64,000 nucleotides of DNA, from assembly GCA_027563935.2 (NCBI GenBank), contig CM050449.1:88698371-88762370 (forward strand), in the 5' to 3' direction. This DNA is from Costus lasius. Its lineage: Eukaryota; Streptophyta; Magnoliopsida; Zingiberales; Costaceae. Shown here in pieces: positions 33,516-46,039 of this stretch (position 1 is its first letter; each line of letters starts with the position of its first letter). Both the position numbers and the translations under genes were made by a program. The notes under the pieces were generated by a model, which made no database searches, was not told the DNA's origin, and saw nothing but the letters and a program-made list of their open reading frames with translations.

Positions 33516-34618
33516 ATGCGTAGGACTCTACGGTCGGGAGAACTAATACTTGCATATCCTGAAATTGAGAAAACCTTCCGGCGCCGTAGAAAAGCTAAGT
33601 CTGAGGTAACTCAGTCCAAGGAATCTCTAGAAAGGCTTAAGATGGATAACCGCCGAACTCTAAGAGACTTTGCTTCACCAAACGCACAAGGCCTACATAC
33701 CAGTATCACTCGGCCTCCGATCGAGGCAAATAATTTTGAAATCAAGCCGGCGCTTGTGAACATGGTGACTCAACATCAATTCGGAGGTTCGCCACGTGAG
33801 GACCCGAATTTGCACCTGTCAATCTTTCTAGAAGTTTGTGACACACTGAAGATGAATGGAGTGTCAGATGACGCATTAGGGTTGAGGTTGTTTCCATTTT
33901 CATTGCAGGACCGTGCTCATGCTTGGCTGCACTCACTAGCCTCTGGATCCATCTCGACATGGGGGCAGCTCTCCAAAGCCTTCCTTTCTAAATATTTTTC
34001 GCCAAGCAAGACGGCCCAATTGGAGCTCAAATCATTAATTTTGCTCAAAGGGACAACGAGTCATTATGTGTAGCATGGGATCACTTCAAGGAATAGCAGA
34101 TGATGTGTCCTCATCATGATATGGAGAAGTGGTTTCTAATTCACACCTTCTATAGTGGTCTGAACTACAATACCAGACTTACCATAGATGCGGCAGCTGG
34201 TGGTGCCTTAATGAGCAAGGAAATTGATGAAGCTTTCAATCTGATAAAAGATATAGCAATGAACCACCACCAGTGGTCGACTGAGAGAGCAGGACCACCT
34301 AAGGCAGGTGGCAAATTTGAGCTTGATGCATTGAGTTCTATAGCAGCTAAAGTGGATTCTTTAGCTCACAAATTTGATACATGGGGGCTGAACTCCACCA
34401 CCGCATCGGTCAATAGTGTATCTTGGGAGAATGGTTGTACATCAGGACAAACTGCGACTGATAACCAAATGGGACCAAAGGGGGACTCTACACCGGATCA
34501 AGTTAATGCTCTCAATAGCTTCTCATCAAGACCACAACATGATCCGTACTCCAACATGTATAATCCTGGGTGGAGGAGTCACCCAAATTTCTCTTACCGC
34601 AACAACAACACCGCATGA
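33516..34618 (+). pseudogene. Gag of element III
   Basis: Starts MRRTLRSGE and reads through the capsid region (EANNFEIKPALVNMV, LSIFLEVCDTLKMNGVS, RLFPFSLQDRAHAWL). A single-base shift near 34040 moves it to another frame, where a TAG (about 34096) and a TGA (34616-34618) follow. The second part has IDAAAGGALM and AAKVDSLAHK. The CX2CX4HX4C knuckle found in element V is degenerate here. Gag builds the particle and binds RNA; this copy cannot make a full one. Confidence 0.88.
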
Positions 34619-37079
34619 CAACCCAATTATGGACAACCCCAGGGATTTCAACAACCAAGACAAGCACCTCCACCGCAACCGACAAAATCAAACTTGGAAA
34701 CTATGTTGGAGAACTTCATTGCAGGGCAAGCAAAGCAAAGTGAGCGCATGAACGAGACCATCCAACAACTAGCTTCTCAAGTTGAAGCCTTAACCACGCA
34801 TGGGAAGATGCTTGAAAATCAGATTGCACAGCAAGCTTTGACGTCACCTAGACCTCCCGGGAGACATCCTGGACAGCCTGAGGCGAACCCTAGAGAACAA
34901 TGCAGCGCTGTCACTACCCGCAGTGGGAAGCAACTTGAAGAGCCTAGGGCAAGTCTGGATGTGGAAAGAGATACCGAACTGGAAGACTTGAGGAAAGAAG
35001 GGACTGGTATGGGAGTCCCTAATGCTGAACAAGAGAAGACTAAGGAACCGGCATACACACCACCACCCCTTTATGTGTCAGCTATCCCTTTCTCGCAAAG
35101 ATTGGCAAAGGCGAAGCTTGATCACCAATTTGGTAAATTCTTAGAGGTGCTCAAGAAATTATACATCAATATCCCCTTCACTGACGCCCTTGCGCAGATG
35201 CCATCTTATGCGAAGTTCCTCAAGGAGATATTTTCCAATAAGCGGAAATTAGAAATTCAAGGAACCGTGGCACTGACAGATGAGTGCAGCGCCATAATTC
35301 AAAACAAACTACCACCTAAGTTACAAGACTCCAGCAGTTTCTCGATCCCATGCCAGATTGGGAACATGAACTTTGATCGTGCCCTATGCGACCTTGGGGC
35401 CAGTGTCAGTCTTATACTGCTATCTATATGCAAAAAGTTGGATATGGGGGAACTAAAGGAGACAAGTATATCATTGCAACTTGCCGACCGCTCAGTTCGA
35501 CACCCAGTGGGCATGTTAGAGGACGTACCGATTAGAGTCAGTAAATTCTTCATTCCGGCTGACTTCGTTGTATTGGACATGCGAGAGGATGTTCGGCTTC
35601 CCATAATTCTCGGTCGACCCTTCTTGGCCACTGCTGGTGCAGTAATTGACATGAAAAATGGGAAGCTCACATTGAATATCGGTGAGGACATTATCGATTT
35701 TGACATTTTTGAATGCCTAAAGCGCCCCTCTCTTGCGGGGACCTGCTATAGCGTGGATCTTGTGGAGGATGAATCAAGCACCTCGGCCACTATTATCGAT
35801 AATCCTGACCCTTTGGAGGAGTGCCTCTCCAAAAATGAAAAAGAAGATGAAGCTAATTCTGAAGCACCATGTACCACGGTAAAGGATGTTAAGGAGATTG
35901 AACTTAAACCATTACCGGACAATTTGAGGTATGAATTCTTGGGCTCAAATTCCACTTTACCAGTGATAGTAAATGCGGATCTTGGTAAGGTGCAAACTCA
36001 ATTACTCTTAGATACACTTAGAAAGTATAAGAATATTATTGGATATACATTGGAGGATATCAAAGGTATTAATCCCTCCATTTGCTTGCGTAGGATATTT
36101 CTGGAGGAAGGATGCAAACCCACCGTCGAAGGACAAAGACGACTCAACCCGAACCTGAAAGAAGTAGTGAAAAAGGAGATTTTGAAGCTTCTTGATGTAG
36201 GGGTAATTTACCCCATCTCCGATAGTGAATGGGTGAGTCCGGTACATGTCGTGCCGAAGAAAGGAGGCACAACGTTGGTTAAAAATGATAAAGATGAACT
36301 AATACCGACACGGATGTGTATCGACTTCCGTAAATTAAATAAAGCCACCCGCAAAGACTACTACCCTTTACCTTTTATCGATCAAATGTTAGAACGTCTT
36401 GCTAACAACTCTCATTTTTGCTTTCTAGATGGATATTCCGGGTTTCTACAGATTCCTATCCACCCGGAGGATCAAGAAAAAATGACGTTCACTTGCCCCT
36501 ATGGCACGTTTGCTTACAGGCGAATGCCATTCAGGTTGTGCAACGTTCCAACATTGTATGACTGCAATATTCTCAGATCTTGTGGAAGATGTGATGGATA
36601 TATTCATGGATGACTTCTCCGTATACGGTAGCTCTTTTGATGTTTGCCTTACTAATTTATCTCGTGTCTTGCAGCGGTGCTAAGAAGCTGACCTCGTGCT
36701 CAACTGCGAAAAATGTCATTTTATGGTACAAGAGGGCATCGTGCTGGGACACTTGATATTAAAGAGAGGAATAGAAGTGGACAAGGAAAAAGTGGATGCA
36801 ATTGAGAAGCTACCACCTCCAACTTATGTGAAAGCAATTCGAAGTTTTTTGGGTCATGCCGGTTTTTATCGGCGCTTTATAAAAGATTTTTGAAAAATAG
36901 CCAGACCATTGACATGTCTTCTTGCTAAGGACGTGCCTTTTATTTTTGACAGGGACTACTTGCGAGCTTTTACCATGTTGAAGGAAGCCCTGACTTCGGC
37001 ACCGATCATGCAACCGCCAGATTGGTCCCTCCCATTTGAGATCATGTGTGACGCGAGTGACAACACCGTGGGTGTGGTA
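34619..37079 (+). pseudogene. Pol of element III: Gag end, protease, RT, start of RNase H
   Basis: 34694-36613 is a 639-codon open frame, same frame as the second gag part. It has a coiled coil ending MLENQIAQQ, the retroviral-type protease with CDLGASVSL and ILGRPFLATAG, and the RT fingers and palm (PVHVVPKKGG, MCIDFRKLNKATRKDYYPLP). A frameshift near 36540 precedes IFMDDFSVYG, the FMDD catalytic motif. Further stops (about 36680, 36890) follow. RNase H begins at MCDASDNTVG and is cut at 37079 by element IV. Confidence 0.9.
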
Positions 37080-38569
37080 TGAACACGTCCCGCAAGTGCA
37101 TGGTTATGTCGAAGTAATATAAAAGATGTCGAATCCCACAGGGAACAAGGTTGAGTACCAGAAAATCTGAGTCCTAATAGCTAGGCGAATCGAGATGTGG
37201 TTTCGAAAACAGAAATCGTAAACAAGCAATCACGACTATGACGATAGAGAGAAAACATGAGAGAGATATCAGGGCTAGGGTTTCTACCACAATGATAATC
37301 TTAATCGCACAAGAAAGATATTAATTATTTGGTTTATTGGTTTTGCACAAGGAGTCTAGCCCTAGGGTACAAGGTGCCCTCTCTCGACTGTACACCCCGG
37401 TGTTCATCTTAGACCGACCTCCTACTCTCGCGGTGGATCGTTCTAAGATGAACCCAATGAGTTCTATGGCAGACTGCGAAATCCTTGAGCGAAGACCAAG
37501 CACTCACGTGTCGAGGTTTCACAAGTTTTACTAAGAGATTCCACCCTTATGATCCTTCTCTCGATATGAATCGTAACGGCTAACACGTGAAAATACTCGG
37601 CCAAGTTAAAATCATGAAATAAATACCTTAAAGTAAAATATGCTCACAATTCATTCCAAATAACGAAAATAGATACAAAGTTTGCGATCAAAATCATCAA
37701 AGGGCTTCAACCAAGCCCTGAAATAGGGTTTACGCTACAATCATCATTGAAACACTCAAAATCTCTCCTTTAATGAAAGGGAAAGTACAAGGAAACAAAT
37801 TTAAGAGGAAGGAGACGATGAACCGAAGGAATCCTGAAGAAATCATGATGATCTTGTGTCTCAATCTCCGAAAATCTCCAAAAATCACCACGTCGCCGTG
37901 TTCTTCCGCCCGCACCGATTCATCCCCTGATTACTCGATAATTAGGGCAAGAAAATTAGGGCTTTTATTTCTTGTACGTTTGCCTCTGAAAGAGCTTTCC
38001 ATAGACACCTTACTTGCCAAATTCGGACTCCAAACAAGTGAGAAATCAAGGAAAAACCGAGTGAAACTCGGTCTCGCTCACGACTGGGTTGGAATCACGG
38101 GTGAACCCCGCCGGGTTCACCTGCCCGTGATTCTCTCTGTGAAGTTCTGGGCGAAAGAAGCGCGGTGAACCCCGCCGGGTTCACCTGGCCATGCTTCTCA
38201 CTGTGCAGTTCTCGGCTCACAAGAGATCTGGTGAACCCGGTCGTGAAGCTCTCTGGAGTTTTCTGCCGGCTGGCGACTGGGATGGTGAACCCCCTGGGGT
38301 TCACCTGGCCGTATTTTTCAGGCTAACTCTATTTTGGCCCAAATTTGACGTGTAGCTTCATTTTCGCATAAGAAATCGTCTCATGGCCTTAGAATCTCCA
38401 AAATACGTCAAAAAAGGGTGATTTCACCTGAAATTCCACAAAAACACCAAAAAGTGAAGATTCCGAAGATATGAAGGAAATAAGCCTATAAAGAGTATAA
38501 AACTATCAAAATAAGCCTAGATTTATTATGAAATAACCATCAAAATTACTACCAAAATGCGAGGCATCA
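37080..38569 (-). repeat. 3' LTR of element IV
   Basis: On the minus strand it starts TGATGCCTCGC at 38569 and ends CGTGTTCA at 37080. It has four GGTGAACCCC palindromes (38097-38320), one of them partial, and the leader hairpins (37375-37518), one with a GTGA loop. It is clearly related to the solo LTR at 2592-4269. The purine stretch before it reads GATTTAAGTCTAGAGTATTT, a weak polypurine tract. Confidence 0.9.
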
Positions 38570-38929
38570 AAATACTCTAGACTTAAATCTTTGCTTGTCC
38601 TCAAGCAATAAAATAAGATGAAATACAAGATGCGTATAGGAGTAATCTTTTGTGTTGAGGCATACATCCAAGTTAGATAAACATTCAATAACAATCCAAA
38701 AACTAATCAGGAGAAATCAAGTAAATGGTTGTTTCAAGTGCTCAACAGTTTCATCCCACAATTTCTAGATGCCAAACAACCTAGTAAGCAGCAAACATTA
38801 AGATTCAATCAAGCCTACACATAACACTCATGCAATTCCAATTCTTCCTAATCAAATCATTGGGGTTAACTCAAATGTTCTATTAAGGTATGATACACTA
38901 ATTATTGCAATAGACTTCAACTCATAACC

Positions 38930-39060
38930 TTAGGTACCATTGCCAATTTTTCGCAATGCCAAGTAAAGGAGTCTCTTTATTGATTTCAACTTCACATCCC
39001 TTAGATTTCAACTCATGCCCTTCGGTACCACTGCCAATTTTGCGCAGTGCCAAGTAGAGG
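38930..39060 (-). other. Two covarying 3' stem-loops (element IV)
   Basis: Stem CATTGC/GCAATG at 38938-38943/38953-38958 and CACTGC/GCAGTG at 39029-39034/39044-39049, in the same 55-base module as in elements I, II and V. The two stems of this element differ from each other by one compensatory pair. Confidence 0.8.
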
Positions 39061-39070
39061 AATCTAAAGG

Positions 39071-39125
<55 letters not shown>
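39071..39125. repeat. (TA)n microsatellite in the element IV 3' region
   Basis: About 27 TA dinucleotides just beyond the second stem-loop. The surroundings (38570-39900) are AT-rich, with a 70-bp near-duplication around 39465-39590 (CATAGGACATTTCTCATGAT words), and have no supported gene. Confidence 0.9.
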
Positions 39126-39128
<3 letters not shown>

Positions 39129-39947
39129 CAATTGATAACACATCCTTTTTGAACGCATGTAGTGTTTCTCCAATAACAGAAAGGAATTCAAAGAATAACT
39201 AAGTGAATGTGTATCTCAATATGATTCTCATGTAAGTTGCAAGCTTGAGTTGATTAAACAATCATAGAAATGTTTGACCCACTAATGAACAACTCAAACC
39301 AATCCAAATCACAAAATTTCAAAATCATAGAATAAATGGACATGATCAAAAAGTAATCTCTAACAAGGAGGTATTACTCCAGACTTAATTCTTTGATCAC
39401 TCCTAATCAATCTTATATTTAACTCAATTTGTTTTTTTTTAAATAGCTATCATAGGACATTTCTCATGATAAACACATGAATTCATGAAAAAGAATCAAA
39501 TTGAGCATCATAATGTCATTCTATCATAGGACATTTCTCATGATAAACACATGAATTCATGAAAAAGAATCAAATTGAGCATCATAACATCAATCAAAAT
39601 TTCAAAAGTTTCACAGAATGTATGAGAGTCACAATTATCATAGCAAAGTACTAAGATAAGCATGAAAGTAAAATGCAAAGTGTCATACAGAACCATCATA
39701 GAGTGGGGCCTGAGGATGTGGACCAGGCCCACGAATAAAATGGCATATAAGATACAATGCCACATAATATCCAACCATCACAAAATAAAAGTGTCAATCC
39801 TCATCATCACAACAAATCACAGCCACATGAAGAAAGAAAGCAGAGACCGGAGTATAGAAAGCTCACCCACTCTAAAAGTTTGCATAGTCCTCTATGTAAT
39901 ACCATGATGTGAGAGGAGTGGATGATGACGCCGATGCTGATGGGGAG

Positions 39948-41265
39948 CTACCTCCGCTTGCACGAGCGAGAGCCAGATGCTCGGGAGCTCTTGCTCTTCC
40001 CGTATGCGCTATAGTCGGGCTCGGCCTCCTCGTCGGAAGAGATGTCCATGCGAGCCATATTTTCCTCATTGATGAAGGAGAGGCGCTCGTCCATCGCAGA
40101 GAGCTTTTCCCATACCGATCCCATCATTTTGTGCTGCCTCTGCATGTGTGCTTCTGTGGACTCCCAATGCGAAGATTGGTTCTGCTGGATGTAGGTAACG
40201 GTGGTGTCCACGGACTCTGACTGATGTGCACTCTGGGTTCGACAAGGGTAGGCAGAATGGGCTGCCTTTGAATGTCATGCAATATGAATCGCCCTTGTGA
40301 ATGATCTGCTTCATGGCGACACATGACTCAATGTCGAGCCTGTTGCTGCCAGTAGCTTCCAATGTGCCGTAGGGGATGATGCCCAGAGAAACTGCCAAAG
40401 GTGTGATCAAGCCGCCAATCATTATTGCCCCCTTCAAAGAACGGGCGACGCGGCTGAATTGCTTTGCCAGATAGTACCCAGAGTCCACTCTGAAACTGTG
40501 AAGCATACACTAGAGATAAAATAGCTCGGTTTGCCGACCCATACCATCACTCTCACCGCGGCCAAATAGGGTGTGGCCCAACACGCAATGGACATACTTG
40601 ATCACTGGGTTGCATAAGCTAGATGCACGGGCCACGCAAGCAAAGTAGATGTGCTCATTGGTAATTGTGCCCCAGAAACCCTGCTCACTGAACTCAGTGG
40701 GGACTCTACGAACACATGGCTCCAGAAAACCATATATACTACGCAACTGTGAAAGAGTGAGGGTGTGTTCGATATTACCCAAACGAAATGCTAAATGCCC
40801 TGGATCATCCTCGAGAATAGGATCTACTTTTACTTCCAAAGAACTCAAGAACTCCAACGTCACGCCAACATAAGTGGGAGAAAATAGACACTGGAACTAC
40901 TCCAGACCCATTGCGGCGTACATCATGTCGACATCCCCTAGCATCCCAAGCATCTGCAGTGTACCTCTATCAAGATACCTCGTGTTGAGAACTCGGCGCT
41001 GACGCAATATCTGATAGCATTGTTCCTGGCCAGCGTTGTGAAAGATGATCCTGCACTCGTTTGAGGGAGAGGTGTATGGCTATGATCGATTGGCGGATGT
41101 GCGCCCCTGACGAGATGAAGATCCTGGCGGGGCTAAAGATGGCCGATGAGATGGAGGTGTAGGCGTCGGCTCGTACTCCTCATCGTTGGTGGCGGACGAA
41201 TCTGAGAACGCTGGTGTTGGCCGCGCGGTCTTCTTGGCAGCCATAACCTTGGTTCGTGGAGGCAT
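39948..41265 (-). pseudogene. 3' ORF (Athila ORF1-like) of element IV
   Basis: Minus strand, start at 41265 (MPPRTKVMAAKKTA, basic). A stop near 41080 and one near 40507 interrupt it, and the frame shifts near 40215. Core blocks VTLEFLSSLEV, HLAFRLGNIEHTLTL, IKYVHCVLGHTLFGRGESD, GYYLAKQF and GGLITPLAVSLGI match the 3' ORF of element III. The tail (40211-39948) has a coiled-coil-like stretch and an acidic, then Ser/Arg/Lys-rich end. It sits downstream of pol, where Athila elements carry a non-enzymatic ORF of unknown role; I see no membrane segment. Confidence 0.82.
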
Positions 41266-41693
41266 GGTGGTGGCGAGATCAGGAAATTGTCGGCGTTGAG
41301 AAAAACTGGCTGGTGTTGCAAGGAGGAAGGCGACGGCAGATCGCCGAAAAAATCTTGAGATCAGGTGAGGCGAGAATTTGGAACCGATCGGAAAAGAATC
41401 TTGTGCGGAGGAAAGGGAAACCTTGATTGGACTTTTGAAGATCTCCTTCGTGTGTTCAAAAGACAGGCAGACGACGCGATCACACAGAAGAAGCTCCGAA
41501 AACTGGCGGTATAAAAAATCCGAGATGAGATCTTGGCGAGAAGAGATGAAACCTGTCCAGATCTTGGGGGAAACGTGGATCGATGTGGGGGAAGTCGCCT
41601 TCGTGTGTTAAGGAGGTGAGAAGGCAGTGCGATCGGGTGGATTTCGTCGGCACAGGAGGCGGCGGCGGAAGAGTCGCGTGTGGTGCCCTAGCT

Positions 41694-42065
41694 TCAAGTG
41701 AACCCGCCCGGGTTCACCAACCCGTGAAGTACACTGGGTCGGGTGATGATGCGACAGAAGCACGGGTGAACCCGCTAGGGTTCACCGACCCGTGAAGCTT
41801 ACTGGATATTTTCTGGAGTTCAGAAAGATGGTGAACCCCGTGGGGTTCACCTGCCTGTGAAGCTCACTGGATGGTTCCTGCGCAGATAGAATACTGGTGA
41901 ACCCCGTGGGGTTCACCTGCCCGTGAAGTCCTCTGATCGGTTTTGTGCAGAAAGAAATACCAGTGAACCCCATGGGGTTCACCAGGCCATGAAACGTTCT
42001 GGTCACAGAATTGGAAGCGCCTGTATAGTGCACTTCACGGGTGAACCCCATGGGGTTCACTAGGC
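41694..42065. repeat. Six GGTGAACCCC palindromes inside element IV
   Basis: Units near 41697, 41764, 41831, 41896, 41961 and 42039 (spacing about 65 bp), each GTGAACCC with GGGTTCAC and an outer CACGGG/CCCGTG half in several. They are the same palindromes as in the LTRs of this family, but lie between pol and the 3' ORF, so within the RNA body. Confidence 0.88.
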
Positions 42066-42272
42066 CGTGATTTGCACTGATTAACTCAGAAAATTCTGGA
42101 AAAATCTGGAAAAATTCTCATGCACTCCAACTGCCTCCTATAACATAAAGAGTCATTAAATTAGTAGCGATCCCCTCTAGAAAACTAAAATTAAATGAAA
42201 AACAAAACAGAGTTCTAAAACACAAACTAATGACAATGAAAAGTTATGCATAAAAACTAAAATCAATCAAAA

Positions 42273-42320
42273 ACTTGGGTTGCCTTCCAAGAGTGCTAGG
42301 TTTAGGTCGGTAGCTCGACC
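42273..42320 (-). other. Post-stop double hairpin (element IV)
   Basis: Minus strand. Hairpin 1 is GGTCG with CGACC, loop AGCTAC, starting at 42320, 10 nt after the stop at 42331-42333. Hairpin 2 is CTTGGA (42291-42286) with CCCAAG (42279-42274), loop AGGCAA, one mismatch. Confidence 0.75.
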
Positions 42321-42330
42321 ATAAGAGTTT

Positions 42331-43119
42331 TCAAACATGCAAGTCCAGGGGGTCTGAAAGAGCTAGAACTTCCTCTCTTTCGACCCTCTCATCTTCAAAG
42401 TAGTGCTTGAGACGGTGCCTGTTAACTGTGAAATGTTCGGTTCGTTCTGTCCAAATTGTGATGGCACCATAAGGTTGAACTTTTTGAACGGTAAAAGGAC
42501 CGGACCATCTTGTGCGAAGCTTTCCTGGAAATAGCCGAAGTCTTGAATTAAATAAAAGTACTTTGTCTCCCTCATGAAATTCCTTCTTTACAATGCGCTT
42601 GTCATGCCAAAACTTGGTGCGTGCTTTGTAGCTTTTGGCATTTTCGTAGGGGGTTGTCAAGGTAAGCTTCAATGGGTCCACTGTTTTCCTGAAGGGTTCA
42701 ACATGCTGAATAGCCTTCTCCACGATGTCAATACTGCAGCATGTGCCTGCAAGAGGAGGTTTTTTCAAAGTGTCAGTTAGATCAAATTGAATAACGTTGC
42801 CACAGATGTTCAAAGACAGTTTCCCATTCTTGACATCCATGACAGCGCCAGTAGTAGCAAGGAAAGGTCTCCCCAGAATGATAGGGAGCCTGTCATCCTC
42901 ATCAATCTCCAAAATAATAAAATCAGTAGGAATAAAGTAATCTCCTACTTTAATAGGTACGTCCTCTAAAATACCAACTGGGTGGCGTACAGATCTGTCT
43001 GCAAGTTGTATGGAAATATTAGTTGGTTGCAAATCTCCTAAGTCTAGCCTTTTACAAAGTGAAAGTGGCATGAGGCAAACGCTTGCTCCTAGATCGCACA
43101 AAGCTCTCTGAAAGGACAT
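42331..43119 (-). CDS. Protease fused to integrase C-terminus (internally deleted pol)
   Basis: Minus strand, 262 codons from the first ATG with no stop. The frame continues upstream to the junction at 43136, so the true start is lost. Residues 1 to about 150 are an aspartic protease (CDLGASVCLM, LADRSVRHPVGILEDVPI, IILGRPFLATTGAV). From about 165 on it is the end of integrase ([49 protein letters not shown]). RT, RNase H and the integrase core are missing, yet the joint keeps the frame. It lacks the DDE core, so no integrase activity is possible; protease activity cannot be excluded. Confidence 0.88.
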   Translation of the reverse strand: MSFQRALCDLGASVCLMPLSLCKRLDLGDLQPTNISIQLADRSVRHPVGILEDVPIKVGDYFIPTDFIILEIDEDDRLPIILGRPFLATTGAVMDVKNGKLSLNICGNVIQFDLTDTLKKPPLAGTCCSIDIVEKAIQHVEPFRKTVDPLKLTLTTPYENAKSYKARTKFWHDKRIVKKEFHEGDKVLLFNSRLRLFPGKLRTRWSGPFTVQKVQPYGAITIWTERTEHFTVNRHRLKHYFEDERVEREEVLALSDPLDLHV

Positions 43120-43136
43120 CTCCCAAATCTGGTAGG

Positions 43137-44578
43137 TGATGTATCCGCAAGTGCACGGATACGTCGAAGTAATAAAAATATCGATCCACAGGGACCAATG
43201 GCTAAGTACTGATTCTTACTAAAAATCGTTAGTTAGACTAATCTAAGAGAAAACGAAGTTTATCACTACTGAACAAAAGCGACAAAACGCAATCTGGGGT
43301 TTGTAATCAATTTATGGAAAGTTCAAGATTTCGGGTTCACCACTCTATGCTTCATGACTTATTAAAATTAAAGAAATCTTAGGAAGGATTTACTATGTTG
43401 AAGGGGATTTATCCGCATCTACAGATTGCCCCTTCTCAGTAGTACAATCCAGTGTTTATCTGACTTAATCCCCTACTATCATGGTTATTAACTCAAGATA
43501 AACCCAGTGAGTTTTTGATAAATCTTAGATCCCTCAAGTCAATTCGAACTACTCTCGTGTTCAAATCGACTTGTCCAAATATTTTACATCCGACGTCTCA
43601 ATTCACTTCTCAGTACTTCTTGAGACGTCTAAAACATGAGAATCATGGCCAGTAATTATCATGTGATTAATGCAACAATAATTGAATCTAACAAGAATAA
43701 ATAACTTCATAAGATGTATAAAGCAATCAAGTCATGAGAACAAAGAGGGCTACACCCTTAATCCTGAATAGGAGTTTACGCTGACATGCTACACATGTTC
43801 ACGTTTAAGAATTCCATGTTAATGATTACAATCGGCTAAAAAATATGAAAAAGACAAAGGAAGACAAGGATTAATGTTTCCTGATGAAGATCGTTGCTAA
43901 TAATCCTTGGAATCGAAGCCTTTTTGCTGGTCACCGCCCGGTGCCCTAGATCTCGCCTCCTCCCTGGTTCTTGCCTTGAAAATTAGCCAAAAAGTCCTCA
44001 AACTTGGCCCAAAGCTCCCTTAAATAGTTCCCCATCCTTCTATTAGGTTTTCCCCAAAATTTGGCTCAAAAACAGGTCGAATCGCATGAGAAACGGAGTC
44101 AAAACCGAAACTGGCGGACAAAATTACGGCCATAAATATTTTCACGGGCGGCCATATTTTCTTCTGTTCAATTCTGGGTTAAAAATACGGCTGTGAAAAT
44201 TTTCACGGGCAGGAATTACAGCTGTGAAAATTTTCATGGGCAGGCCGTAAAACTCTCTGTGAAAAAGGTCTAAAAGCACCGCAGAAATTATGGCCGTAAT
44301 TATTTTCACGGGCGGGGTGTATTTTTCAAACTTGCTCCGATTCTTATGAAATTTGGCAGGTGACTTCGTCTCGGCGTCTGGAATCTATTCATCCACTTGG
44401 ATCTTTCAAAATCCATCAAAATTTGGTCATTTTCACCTAAAATATGACAAAAGTGAAAAGAGCTGAAGATTCCGAACAAATAAAAGGATTTAAGCCAAAA
44501 TGAGTAAAAACATGATAGAAAAGAGAGATAATTGATGGTAAATGTATGCTAAAAATACTATATCAATGCATGTCATCA
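43137..44578 (-). repeat. 3' LTR of element V
   Basis: On the minus strand it starts TGATGACATGCATTG at 44578 and ends GGATACATCA at 43137. The polypurine tract AAGTTTGGGGGATTT lies just before it (44594-44579). It has TTACGGCC-type palindromes at 44120-44320 and hairpins at 43424-43570; the middle one has lost its GAGA loop in this copy. Confidence 0.92.
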
Positions 44579-45111
44579 AAATCCCCCAAACTTAAACTTT
44601 TGCTTGTCCTCAAGCAAATACATAAACCAAAGAATAATGTTTAGTATGAAAAAGATAACCCACTCATGAAAAATAAATTTCCAAAATATAATCACTCATT
44701 AAAGATTTCCAGCTCATGTCACTAAAGATTCCAGAGAAATAAACTGTCTTCAGAATTTAATCTTTAAGATTCACAATCCAAAACAAATAAAATTTGCAAC
44801 TTGCATAATAATCTGAATCTCAATCTCATGAGTTCACCTTGCAATTAGTTCAATACTATAATGTTCTTGTTTACAGGAATAAGACCTCTAAAATCTTTTT
44901 CTGTATTTATTTTTTTTGACATTATCTAAATCGATTACCACCTTTTTTCTGGTGACGAATTTAGAATACACCGACCACATAGCCAATGTAATAGAACTCA
45001 TATCTTTAAGCTAGTAGAGTTGTGACTCATAGCCGAAGATAGTGGAGTTAATGTCAATATTTTTTTTTTCTTGGCATGTACCCACATAGATACATACTTT
45101 TATTTTCTCTC

Positions 45112-45119
45112 TGTCTCTC

Positions 45120-45173
<54 letters not shown>
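45112..45173. repeat. (CT)n microsatellite in the element V 3' region
   Basis: Long CT run with a few G/T interruptions next to the stem-loop module, followed by T-rich runs at 45250-45290. It enlarges the distance between stem-loop and LTR in this element. Positions 44600-46030 otherwise hold AT-rich non-coding DNA. Confidence 0.9.
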
Positions 45174-45174
<1 letters not shown>

Positions 45175-45180
45175 ATTTTA

Positions 45181-45240
45181 GACTTCAACTCATGTCTTCG
45201 GTACCACTGCCAATTTTTCGCAGTGCCAAGTAGAAGAGTC
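45181..45240 (-). other. Covarying 3' stem-loop (element V)
   Basis: Minus strand, stem CACTGC/GCAGTG at 45225-45220 and 45210-45205, loop GAAAAATTG, in the same ACTTGG...GTACC...GTTGAAGTC frame as in elements I, II and IV. Only one copy is visible here. Confidence 0.78.
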
Positions 45241-46039
45241 TCTCTCTCTTTTTTTTTTCTTTTTTTTCTTTTTTTTTCTTTTTTTTTGGATTTTGGATTC
45301 TTTCATCCCAACAAATAACACAATAGACCAAACATATACAAGGCTAATCAATCAATATCAATTCAAGAAAATTATACTCATCTACTCACCTTATTTGAGA
45401 GGATGCTTCACTCTTGAATCTCATTCCTCAAACAATCTACTTACCAGAATTTTATTATCATTCACGGAATATCAAATATGAGGATATATATCAAGGAAAT
45501 AAATTCAACACATAGAGTAATTAATCCATTCAAGCATTGGTATAAGATCATCCACAACATAAATCATCAATATAAAATCACTCATCATCATCAAAAACAT
45601 TGTGCATCAGAAAGTACATATAATCTGAGTATGATTCAAAATTCATTTAGACATTCACATGACATCATATCATAAATCAAAGAATCATGACAAATACAAT
45701 ATCCATGAAATAAAATATCAAATAAAATATCCTCCCCTACATAAAGAATGCATCGTCCTCTATGCAATTAACAAGGAATAAGAGCATAGGTGAAGAGATG
45801 CTCACAAAGCGCCACTCGTTCGTAGTATCACCCGAACCATCTTCCTCAGAGTTGTCCTCCTCTTGGTACACGCATCACAAAGATCCTACACAAAATATAA
45901 ATAATGATCAAAAGGGAAAACTATTCTGAAAGCATCATATAAGATTCATAGCATAACTTCCAAAAGCAAATAACTAACCTATCTACCAAAAAGTAAAATA
46001 ACACAAAAATAAAAATTGAGAATGAAAGAGAGAGATAGT

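Larger units (their letters stand above)
37080..43136 (-). mobile_element. Element IV: minus-strand Athila-like element, 5' half missing
   Basis: On the minus strand it runs from inside protease (43136) through a protease-integrase fusion, double hairpin, palindrome array, 3' ORF and stem-loops to a complete 3' LTR (38569-37080). Gag, 5' LTR and primer site are absent; sequence switches abruptly to the end of element V at 43137. It sits in pol of element III. Confidence 0.85.

Noticed and set aside
39071..39125. Coding frame through the (TA)n tract
   Set aside because: A Tyr-Ile run from a microsatellite, not a protein.
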